The position numbers and the translations under genes were made by a program. From positions 310,001 through 374,000 of the forward strand of contig CATNEN010000002.1 of NCBI GenBank assembly GCA_950097015.1: a stretch of 64,000 nt of DNA, in the 5' to 3' direction. The notes beneath the pieces are model-generated. The model made no database searches and had not been told where the DNA came from. It saw only the letters and a program-made list of their open reading frames with translations. Each line of letters starts with the position of its first letter. Positions within the stretch are counted from its first letter, which is position 1. This DNA comes from Macrostomum hystrix (taxonomy: Eukaryota > Platyhelminthes > Macrostomidae). Shown piece by piece: positions 34,301-45,429 of this stretch.

Positions 34301-37300
34301 GTTAGACATTTGATTCAGTTGTTAGACATTGGAATCAGTTGTTAGACATTGGAATCAGTTGTTAGACATTGGAATCAGTTGTTAGACATTGGAATCAGTT
34401 GTTAGACATTGGGTTCAGTTGTTAGACATTGGATTCAGTTGTTAGACATTGGAATCAGTTGTTAGACATTGGAATCAGTTGTTAGACATTGGAATCAGTT
34501 GTTAGACATTGGAATCAGTTGTTAGACATTGGATTCAGTTGTTAGACACTAGAATCACATGTTAGACACTGCATGGAATCACCTGTTTGACACTAGAATC
34601 AGTTGTTCGACATTGGATTCAGTTGTTAGACATTGGATTCAGTTGTTAGACATTGGAATCAGTTGTTAGACATTGGAATCAGTTGTTAGACATTGGAATC
34701 AGTTGTTAGACATTAGAATCAGTTGTTAGACATTGGATTCAGTTGTTAGACATTAGAATCAGTTGTTAGACATTGGATTCAGTTGTTAGACATTGGAATC
34801 AGTTGTTAGACATTGGATTCAGTTGTTAGACATTGGAATCAGTTGTTAGACATTGGAATCAGTTGTTAGACATTGGAATCAGTTGTTAGACATTGGAATC
34901 AGTTGTTAGACATTGGATTCAGTTGTTAGACATTGGATTCAGTTGTTAGACATTGGAATCAGTTGTTAGACATTGGAATCAGTTGTTAGACATTGGAATC
35001 AGTTGTTAGACATTGGAATCAGTTGTTAGACATTGGATTCAGTTGTTAGACACTAGAATCACATGTTAGACATTGGATTCAGTTGTTAGACATTGGAATC
35101 AGTTGTTAGACATTGGAATCAGTTGTTAGACATTGGAATCAGTTGTTAGACATTAGAATCAGTTGTTAGACATTGGATTCAGTTGTTAGACATTAGAATC
35201 AGTTGTTAGACATTGGATTCAGTTGTTAGACATTGGAATCAGTTGTTAGACATTGGATTCAGTTGTTAGACATTGGAATCAGTTGTTAGACATTGGAATC
35301 AGTTGTTAGACATTGGAATCAGTTGTTAGACATTGGAATCAGTTGTTAGACATTGGATTCAGTTGTTAGACATTGGATTCAGTTGTTAGACATTGGAATC
35401 AGTTGTTAGACATTGGAATCAGTTGTTAGACATTGGAATCAGTTGTTAGACATTGGAATCAGTTGTTAGACATTGGATTCAGTTGTTAGACACTAGAATC
35501 ACATGTTAGACACTGCATGGAATCACCTGTTTGACACTAGAATCAGTTGTTCGACATTGGATTCAGTTGTTAGACATTGGAATCACCTGTTTGACACTAG
35601 AATCAGTTGTTCGACATTGGATTCAGTTGTTAGACATTGGATTCAGTTGTTAGACATTGGATTCAGTTGTTAGACATTGGATTCAGTTGTTAGACATTGG
35701 ATTCAGTTGTTAGACATTGGATTCAGTTGTTCGACATTGGATTCAGTTGTTAGACATTGGATTCAGTTGTTAGACATTGGAATCAGTTGTTAGACATTGG
35801 AATCAGTTGTTAGACATTGGAATCAGTTGTTAGACATTGGAATCAGTTGTTAGACATTGGATTCAGTTGTTAGACATTAGAATCAGTTGTTAGACATTGG
35901 ATTCAGTTGTTAGACATTGGAATCAGTTGTTAGACATTGGATTCAGTTGTTAGACATTGGAATCAGTTGTTAGACATTGGAATCAGTTGTTAGACATTGG
36001 AATCAGTTGTTAGACATTGGAATCAGTTGTTAGACATTGGGTTCAGTTGTTAGACATTGGATTCAGTTGTTAGACATTGGAATCAGTTGTTAGACATTGG
36101 AATCAGTTGTTAGACATTGGAATCAGTTGTTAGACATTGGAATCAGTTGTTAGACATTGGATTCAGTTGTTAGACACTAGAATCACATGTTAGACACTGC
36201 ATGGAATCACCTGTTTGACACTAGAATCAGTTGTTCGACATTGGATTCAGTTGTTAGACATTGGATTCAGTTGTTAGACATTGGAATCAGTTGTTAGACA
36301 TTGGAATCAGTTGTTAGACATTGGAATCAGTTGTTAGACATTAGAATCAGTTGTTAGACATTGGATTCAGTTGTTAGACATTAGAATCAGTTGTTAGACA
36401 TTGGATTCAGTTGTTAGACATTGGAATCAGTTGTTAGACATTGGATTCAGTTGTTAGACATTGGAATCAGTTGTTAGACATTGGAATCAGTTGTTAGACA
36501 TTGGAATCAGTTGTTAGACATTGGAATCAGTTGTTAGACATTGGATTCAGTTGTTAGACATTGGATTCAGTTGTTAGACATTGGAATCAGTTGTTAGACA
36601 TTGGAATCAGTTGTTAGACATTGGAATCAGTTGTTAGACATTGGAATCAGTTGTTAGACATTGGATTCAGTTGTTAGACACTAGAATCACATGTTAGACA
36701 TTGGATTCAGTTGTTAGACATTGGAATCAGTTGTTAGACATTGGAATCAGTTGTTAGACATTGGAATCAGTTGTTAGACATTAGAATCAGTTGTTAGACA
36801 TTGGATTCAGTTGTTAGACATTAGAATCAGTTGTTAGACATTGGATTCAGTTGTTAGACATTGGAATCAGTTGTTAGACATTGGATTCAGTTGTTAGACT
36901 TTGGAATCAGTTGTTAGACATTGGAATCAGTTGTTAGACATTGGAATCAGTTGTTAGACATTGGAATCAGTTGTTAGACATTGGATTCAGTTGTTAGACA
37001 TTGGATTCAGTTGTTAGACATTGGAATCAGTTGTTAGACATTGGAATCAGTTGTTAGACATTGGAATCAGTTGTTAGACATTGGAATCAGTTGTTAGACA
37101 TTGGATTCAGTTGTTAGACATTGGAATCAGTTGTTAGACATTGGAATCAGTTGTTAGACATTGGAATCAGTTGTTAGACATTAGAATCAGTTGTTAGACA
37201 TTGGATTCAGTTGTTAGACATTGGAATCAGTTGTTAGACATTGGATTCAGTTGTTAGACATTGGAATCAGTTGTTAGACATTGGAATCAGTTGTTAGACA

Positions 37301-40300
37301 TTGGAATCAGTTGTTAGACATTGGAATCAGTTGTTAGACATTGGATTCAGTTGTTAGACATTGGATTCAGTTGTTAGACATTGGAATCAGTTGTTAGACA
37401 TTGGAATCAGTTGTTAGACATTGGAATCAGTTGTTAGACATTGGAATCAGTTGTTAGACATTGGATTCAGTTGTTAGACACTAGAATCACATGTTAGACA
37501 TTGGATTCAGTTGTTAGACATTGGAATCAGTTGTTAGACATTGGATTCAGTTGTTAGACATTGGAATCAGTTGTTAGACATTAGAATCAGTTGTTAGACA
37601 TTGGATTCAGTTGTTAGACATTAGAATCAGTTGTTAGACATTGGATTCAGTTGTTAGACATTGGAATCAGTTGTTAGACATTGGATTCAGTTGTTAGACA
37701 TTGGAATCAGTTGTTAGACATTGGAATCAGTTGTTAGACATTGGAATCAGTTGTTAGACATTGGAATCAGTTGTTAGACATTGGATTCAGTTGTTAGACA
37801 TTGGATTCAGTTGTTAGACATTGGAATCAGTTGTTAGACATTGGAATCAGTTGTTAGACATTGGAATCAGTTGTTAGACATTGGAATCAGTTGTTAGACA
37901 TTGGATTCAGTTGTTAGACACTAGAATCACATGTTAGACACTGCATGGAATCACCTGTTTGACACTAGAATCAGTTGTTCGACATTGGATTCAGTTGTTA
38001 GACATTGGAATCAGTTGTTAGACATTGGAATCAGTTGTTAGACATTGGAATCAGTTGTTAGACATTGGAATCAGTTGTTAGACATTAGAATCAGTTGTTA
38101 GACATTGGATTCAGTTGTTAGACATTAGAATCAGTTGTTAGACATTGGATTCAGTTGTTAGACATTAGAATCAGTTGTTAGACATTGGATTCAGTTGTTA
38201 GACATTGGAATCAGTTGTTAGACATTGGAATCAGTTGTTAGACATTGGAATCAGTTGTTAGACATTGGATTCAGTTGTTAGACATTGGATTCAGTTGTTA
38301 GACATTGGAATCAGTTGTTAGACATTGGAATCAGTTGTTAGACATTGGAATCAGTTGTTAGACATTGGAATCAGTTGTTAGACATTGGATTCAGTTGTTA
38401 GACACTAGAATCACATGTTAGACACTGCATGGAATCACCTGTTTGACACTAGAATCAGTTGTTCGACATTGGATTCAGTTGTTAGACATTGGATTCAGTT
38501 GTTAGACATTGGAATCAGTTGTTAGACATTGGAATCAGTTGTTAGACATTGGAATCAGTTGTTAGACATTAGAATCAGTTGTTAGACATTGGATTCAGTT
38601 GTTAGACATTAGAATCAGTTGTTAGACATTGGATTCAGTTGTTAGACATTGGAATCAGTTGTTAGACATTGGAATCAGTTGTTAGACATTGGAATCAGTT
38701 GTTAGACATTGGATTCAGTTGTTAGACATTGGATTCAGTTGTTAGACATTGGATTCAGTTGTTAGACATTGGAATCAGTTGTTAGACATTGGAATCAGTT
38801 GTTAGACATTGGAATCAGTTGTTAGACATTGGAATCAGTTGTTAGACATTGGATTCAGTTGTTAGACATTGGATTCAGTTGTTAGACATTGGAATCAGTT
38901 GTTAGACATTGGAATCAGTTGTTAGACATTAGAATCAGTTGTTAGACATTGGATTCAGTTGTTAGACATTGGAATCAGTTGTTAGACATTGGAATCAGTT
39001 GTTAGACATTGGAATCAGTTGTTAGACATTGGAATCAGTTGTTAGACATTGGATTCAGTTGTTAGACATTGGATTCAGTTGTTAGACATTGGATTCAGTT
39101 GTTAGACATTGGATTCAGTTGTTAGACATTGGATTCAGTTGTTAGACATTGGAATCAGTTGTTAGACATTGGAATCAGTTGTTAGACATTGGATTCAGTT
39201 GTTAGACATTGGATTCAGTTGTTAGACATTGGAATCAGTTGTTAGACATTGGATTCAGTTGTTAGACATTAGAATCAGTTGTTAGACATTGGATTCAGTT
39301 GTTAGACATTGGAATCAGTTGTTAGACATTGGAATCAGTTGTTAGACATTGGAATCAGTTGTTAGACATTAGAATCAGTTGTTAGACATTGGATTCAGTT
39401 GTTAGACATTGGATTCAGTTGTTAGACATTGGAATCAGTTGTTAGACATTGGATTCAGTTGTTAGACACTAGAATCACATGTTAGACACTGCATGGAATC
39501 ACCTGTTTGACACTAGAATCAGTTGTTCGACATTGGATTCAGTTGTTAGACATTGGATTCAGTTGTTAGACATTGGAATCAGTTGTTAGACATTGGATTC
39601 AGTTGTTAGACATTAGAATCAGTTGTTAGACATTGGATTCAGTTGTTAGACATTGGAATCAGTTGTTAGACATTGGAATCAGTTGTTAGACATTGGAATC
39701 AGTTGTTAGACATTGGAATCAGTTGTTAGACATTGGATTCAGTTGTTAGACATTGGATTCAGTTGTTAGACATTGGAATCAGTTGTTAGACATTGGAATC
39801 AGTTGTTAGACATTGGAATCAGTTGTTAGACATTGGAATCAGTTGTTAGACGCGAGAATCAGTTGTTAGACGCGAGAATCAGTTGTTAGACATTGGAATC
39901 AGTTGTTAGACATTGGAATAAGTTGTTAGACACGGGAATCAGTTGTTAGACACTGGAATCACCTGTTTGACACTAGAATCAGTTGTTAGACATTGGAATC
40001 AGTTGTTAGACATTGGAATCAGTTGTTAGACATTGGATTCAGTTGTTAGACATTGGATTCAGTTGTTAGACATTGGATTCAGTTGTTAGACATTGGAATC
40101 AGTTGTTAGACGCGAGAATCAGTTGTTAGACATTGGAATCAGTTGTTAGACATTGGAATCAGTTGTTAGACATTGGAATCAGTTGTTAGACATTGGAATC
40201 AGTTGTTAGACATTGGAATCAGTTGTTAGACATTGGAATCAGTTGTTAGACATTGGAATCAGTTGTTAGACATTGGATTCAGTTGTTAGACATTGGAATC

Positions 40301-43300
40301 AGTTGTTAGACATTGGATTCAGTTGTTAGACATTGGATTCAGTTGTTAGACATTGGAATCAGTTGTTAGACATTGGAATCAGTTGTTAGACATTGGAATC
40401 AGTTGTTAGACACGGGAATCAGTTGTTACACATTGGAATCAGTTGTTAGACATTGGAATCAGTTGTTAGACATTGGATTCAGTTGTTAGACATTGGATTC
40501 AGTTGTTAGACATTGGAATCAGTTGTTAGACATTGGATTCAGTTGTTAGACACTAGAATCACATGTTAGACACTGCATGGAATCACCTGTTTGACACTAG
40601 AATCAGTTGTTCGACATTGGATTCAGTTGTTAGACATTGGAATCAGTTGTTAGACATTGGAATCAGTTGTTAGACGCGAGAATCAGTTGTTAGACGCGAG
40701 AATCAGTTGTTAGACATTGGAATCAGTTGTTAGACATTGGAATAAGTTGTTAGACACGGGAATCAGTTGTTAGACACTGGAATCACCTGTTTGACACTAG
40801 AATCAGTTGTTAGACATTGGATTCAGTTGTTAGACATTGGATTCAGTTGTTAGACATTGGAATCAGTTGTTAGACATTGGATTCAGTTGTTAGACATTAG
40901 AATCAGTTGTTAGACATTGGAATCAGTTGTTAGACATTAGAATCAGTTGTTAGACATTGGATTCAGTTGTTAGACATTGGAATCAGTTGTTAGACATTGG
41001 AATCAGTTGTTAGACATTGGAATCAGTTGTTAGACATTGGAATCAGTTGTTAGACATTGGATTCAGTTGTTAGACATTGGATTCAGTTGTTAGACATTGG
41101 AATCAGTTGTTAGACATTGGAATCAGTTGTTAGACATTGGAATCAGTTGTTAGACATTGGAATCAGTTGTTAGACGCGAGAATCAGTTGTTAGACGCGAG
41201 AATCAGTTGTTAGACATTGGAATCAGTTGTTAGACATTGGAATAAGTTGTTAGACACGGGAATCAGTTGTTAGACACTGGAATCACCTGTTTGACACTAG
41301 AATCAGTTGTTAGACATTGGAATCAGTTGTTAGACATTGGAATCAGTTGTTAGACATTGGATTCAGTTGTTAGACATTGGATTCAGTTGTTAGACATTGG
41401 ATTCAGTTGTTAGACATTGGAATCAGTTGTTAGACGCGAGAATCAGTTGTTAGACATTGGAATCAGTTGTTAGACATTGGAATCAGTTGTTAGACATTGG
41501 AATCAGTTGTTAGACATTGGAATCAGTTGTTAGACATTGGAATCAGTTGTTAGACATTGGAATCAGTTGTTAGACATTGGAATCAGTTGTTAGACATTGG
41601 ATTCAGTTGTTAGACATTGGAATCAGTTGTTAGACATTGGATTCAGTTGTTAGACATTGGATTCAGTTGTTAGACATTGGAATCAGTTGTTAGACATTGG
41701 AATCAGTTGTTAGACATTGGAATCAGTTGTTAGACACGGGAATCAGTTGTTAGACATTGGAATCAGTTGTTAGACATTGGAATCAGTTGTTAGACATTGG
41801 AATCAGTTGTTAGACACTGGAATCAGTTGTTAGACATTGGAATAAGTTGTTAGACACGGGAATCAGTTGTTAGACATTGGAATCAGTTGTTAGACACGGG
41901 AATCAGTTGTTAGACACGGGAATCAGTTGTTAGACACGGGAATCAGTTGTTAGACACGGGAATCAGTTTTTAGACATTGGAATCAGTTGTTAGACATTGG
42001 AATCAGTTGTTAGACATTGGATTCAGTTGTTAGACATTGGATTCAGTTGTTAGACATTGGAATCAGTTGTTAGACACGGGAATCAGTTGTTAGACACGGG
42101 AATCAGTTGTTAGACGCGGGAATCATTTTTTAGACACAATTTTTTTAGATACTATACTAGAATCAATATTATCCACTATATGATCAGTAATATAGATTCG
42201 CTTTTTTACTTTTACAGTTACATCGAGTTAATTAAAAATCATTCAACAATTGTTTAGCCGTAGTTCGCACCACGTGTAGGATCTTCCTTTATTCATTATT
42301 TTTAGTTTTGCCAGTAGCCTGATGGTTTTTGAGAGAAATAAGTTAATAAACGGAGATGCTGACCAAAAAGGGACGAAATGGCCACAATGTCACGCAGGAG
42401 TCATGAAAATAAAACTAATATATCAGTTCCCAGACTAAAGCAGAGCTGCAGTGGATAGCTGTGACACACGATACAAGCCACCTAGCTTGGTCTTTCACAC
42501 CGAACTTTCAGCAAAAAATTGTAAAGCATGTGAAAACTTCAACGCGTCGATATAGGGACTGAAAATTTTCAACTTTGCGCTTTTTTGTCAACCGATGAAA
42601 GCATCACAATGTCTGGCATTGTGGAAAAAAAATTAATCTTTTTCTGAAGTGCGCAATGTAGTTCTGTTTGCGTGCATGAAGTTAATCTCCAGGGGTCACG
42701 ACATTGCCGAAATGGCTCCTCAGTTAAACATAACATTGTCGGTAATGAATATTTAAAAAGGAATAGTTTTTTGTTTAAACTAGTGAAAAATACTGCCTTC
42801 CACCATGACTAGCATTTGAGAGAAGGGCAAACAGAATAAAATTATTGATAAATGATATCAACAGGCAACTGTTGCTGTAAATTATATCAATGGGAACAAT
42901 TAAATGCGCTTGACCCCTTGAGCAGTGCTCTGTTAGACGTTTAGAAACAGAAAGAAATTCTATAATAAGCCTAAAATTGTCATTATCAACAAAAACATTG
43001 CAAACAAATTTTAATATGCTTAGAACCACAATGGGATAGGATTTAAATTTTGTGTCTTGTGTTCCAATTCCTGTTTTCTAACAGAAACCCTTTCTGTCTA
43101 ACAGAAATCCTTTCTGTCTAACAGGAATCCTTTCTGTCTAACAAGAATCCTTTCAGTCTTACAGAAATCCTTTCTGTCTAACAGGAATCCTTTCTGTCTA
43201 ACAAGAATCCTTTCAGTCTTACAGAAATCCTTTCTGTCTAACAGGAATCCTTTCTGTCTAACAGGAATCCTTTCTGTCTAACAGGAATCCTTTCTGTCTA

Positions 43301-45094
43301 ACAAGAATCCTTTCTGTCTAACAAGAATCCTTTCTGTCTAACAAGAATCCTTTCTGTCTAACAGGAATCCTTTCTGTCTAACAGGAATCCCTTCTGTCTA
43401 ACAAGAATCCTTTCTGTCTAACAAGAATCCCTTCTGTCTAACAAGAATCCTTTCTGTCTAACAAGAATCCTTTCTGTCTAACAAGAATCCCTTCTGTCTA
43501 ACAAGAATCCTTTCTGTCTAACAGGAATCCTTTCTGTCTAACAAGAATCCCTTCTGTCTAACAAGAATCCCTTCTGTCTAACAAGAATCCTTTCTGTCTA
43601 ACAAGAATCCCTTCTGTCTAACAAGAATCCCTTCTGTCTAACAAGAATCCTTTCTGTCTAACAAGAATCCCTTCTGTCTAACAAGAATCCTTTCTGTCTA
43701 ACAAGAATCCTTTCTGTCTAACAAGAATCCTTTCTGTCTAACAAGAATCCCTTCTGTCTAACAAGAATCCTTTCTGTCTAACAAGAATCCTTTCTGTCTA
43801 ACAAGAATCCCTTCTGTCTAACAAGAATCCTTTCTGTCTAACAGGAATCCTTTCTGTCTAACAAGAATCCCTTCTGTCTAACAAGAATCCTTTCTGTCTA
43901 ACAAGAATCCTTTCTGTCTAACAAGAATCCCTTCTGTCTAACAAGAATCCTTTCTGTCTAACAAGAATCCTTTCTGTCTAACAAGAATCCTTTCTGTCTA
44001 ACAAGAATCCCTTCTGTCTAACAAGAATCCTTTCTGTCTAACAAGAATCCCTTCTGTCTAACAAGAATCCTTTCTGTCTAACAAGAATCCTTTCTGTCTA
44101 ACAAGAATCCTTTCTGTCTAACAAGAATCCTTTCTGTCTAACAAGAATCCTTTCTGTCTAACAAGAATCCCTTCTGTCTAACAAGAATCCTTTCTGTCTA
44201 ACAAGAATCCCTTCTGTCTAACAAGAATCCTTTCTGTCTAACAAGAATCCCTTCTGTCTAACAAGAATCCTTTCTGTCTAACAAGAATCCTTTCTGTCTA
44301 ACAAGAATCCTTTCTGTCTAACAAGAATCCTTTCTGTCTAACAAGAATCCTTTCTGTCTAACAAGAATCCCTTCTGTCTAACAAGAATCCTTTCTGTCTA
44401 ACAGGAATCCTTTCTGTCTAACAAGAATCCCTTCTGTCTAACAAGAATCCTTTCTGTCTAACAAGAATCCTTTCTGTCTAACAAGAATCCCTTCTGTCTA
44501 ACAAGAATCCTTTCTGTCTAACAAGAATCCTTTCTGTCTAACAAGAATCCTTTCTGTCTAACAAGAATCCCTTCTGTCTAACAAGAATCCTTTCTGTCTA
44601 ACAAGAATCCCTTCTGTCTAACAAGAATCCTTTCTGTCTAACAAGAATCCTTTCTGTCTAACAAGAATCCTTTCTGTCTAACAAGAATCCTTTCTGTCTA
44701 ACAAGAATCCTTTCTGTCTAACAAGAATCCTTTCTGTCTAACAAGAATCCTTTCAGTCTAACAAGAATCCTTTCTGTCCAAGACGATTCTGAAGTTTAAA
44801 AGCTAAAACTGTCTATGAAAATAAGAGATAAACCGAATTTGCAGATGCACTCACCATCATCATGTGGACTGTAATTGTACAACTGCTCATCTAAGAACTC
44901 ATTGCGGCCACTGTGCATTATCTTGGCAGCTCTATCATCAATAGATTGCAGATTGTATTTTGTAGCTGAGTATACAAAGCGAAGAAGTTATTTAAAATAA
45001 ATAAATTAACATTAAACTCTGGTCTTGTCTGCGATAAAACGGACCAATCGGAAGCGGCCTTTCGCTCCACCTACCCACCTCCCGTTTCAGTCAT
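21767..45094 (-). CDS. gene C: ITIM-type tyrosine-motif docking-like protein
   Basis: Three exons on the minus strand: 45094-45079, 44965-44855 and 22308-21767 (TGA), all phase 1, 222 residues. The first ATG follows an in-frame TAA. Ten tyrosines lie in residues 1-141 (9, 35, 37, 57, 78, 94, 96, 122, 127, 141) and none after. Five are Y-[AV]-x-[IL] motifs, and three fit the ITIM consensus [SIVL]-x-Y-x-x-[ILV]: LNYAYL, VHYAQL and LDYVQL. The last context, DYVQLDFRAMSALSDTAKE, resembles the GAB1/GAB2 C-terminus (DYVQVD..., then AL..T), which binds SHP2. There is no signal peptide, transmembrane segment or PH domain, so I infer a small cytosolic adaptor or part of a larger one with upstream exons missed. 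The C-terminal 60 residues are Arg/Trp-rich and less protein-like. Intron 2 is 22.5 kb. Exon 3 is well supported; joining of the three exons is inferred. Confidence 0.6.
22415..22735 (+). repeat. 18-bp tandem array
   Basis: About 17 copies of an 18-base unit, GTGTCAGGAAGGTTTTAA, with GGCTGTGGG-ended variants. It begins about 100 bases inside the 3' end of gene C intron 2 as transcribed. The period divisible by three creates open frames. Confidence 0.95.
22736..23184 (-). other. unique intronic sequence of gene C
   Basis: AT-rich unique sequence between two satellite arrays in gene C intron 2. No gene or RNA seen. Confidence 0.5.
23185..42135 (+). repeat. 19-kb satellite array of a 20-bp unit
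   Basis: About 940 copies of a 20-base unit, GGAATCAGTTGTTAGACATT, fill most of gene C intron 2. The left end (to about 23780) uses CACCTGTTTGACACTAGAAT-type units; the main part alternates GGAATC and GGATTC versions in a non-random order. A landmark unit containing CACTGCATGGAATCACCTG divides the array into blocks. Blocks are themselves duplicated, with a largest repeat offset of 7,112 bases. The right end (after about 41720) is enriched in GACACGGG variants and decays near 42130. No gene lies inside. Confidence 0.98.
42136..43075 (-). other. unique intronic sequence between two satellites
   Basis: A 940-bp island in gene C intron 2 with no tandem repeats. An 84-codon minus-strand frame at 42775-43029 has no recognisable domain or coding-like bias. 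Confidence 0.55.
43076..44779 (+). repeat. 20-bp satellite array (second family)
   Basis: About 85 copies of a 20-base unit, AAGAATCCTTTCTGTCTAAC, with a common T/C variant (CTTTCTG or CCTTCTG) and a rarer ACAGG variant mostly at the left edge. Its reverse complement contains GGATTC-TTGTTAGACA, the same core words as the 19-kb array to its left, so the two families appear related but inverted. Confidence 0.97.
44855..45094 (-). CDS. gene C exons 1 and 2
   Basis: Exon 1 (45094-45079) encodes MTETG plus one base before a gtgggt donor. Exon 2 (44965-44855) has acceptor actcag, 36 codons (TKYNLQSIDDRAAKIMHSGR and on to NYSPHDD) and donor gtgagt. Both junctions are phase 1 and match exon 3. An acceptor-like ctgttcag lies 15 bases before the ATG, and another (aattttcag) near 45253, so a 5' UTR intron or trans-splice site is possible. 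A CCAAT-box-like sequence occurs in the short first intron. Confidence 0.55.
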
Positions 45095-45429
45095 CCTGCA
45101 GCGGTCCTGAACAGTGCATGAGCTAATTAATTATTGGCAGTCTGTTGATGACAGCGCAAACTAATGAAGAAACTAACCCGGTGGGCCTTGTCGCGCTAAT
45201 GACGTTCGCACTGAAACATTCCTCAGCACTAACTGCACGGGCTGGCGTGGCCCTGAAAATTAATCTCGAAGTTTTTCTCGAAGCACTGTCACAGCTTACA
45301 GTAAGAAAAACTAATGGATTTACAGTTTTACAAGGGTTCCTAAATTTTATATTCAATACCTTTGTGCCCCACCGTGCGTGTTACTTGCGGTCTGCTTTTA
45401 ACTGCCTTTTATATCCCGGACTATATTCA
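45095..45429 (-). promoter_or_regulatory. upstream region of gene C
   Basis: About 330 bases between the gene C start codon and the next satellite. It should hold the promoter or 5' UTR. No TATA box was found. On the plus strand a frame from 45148 (MTAQTNEETN) is open into the neighbouring satellite but has no other support. Confidence 0.35.

Noticed and set aside
23185-42135. CRISPR-like regular repeats
   Set aside because: Units are head-to-tail 20-mers with no unique spacers, and the genome is eukaryotic.
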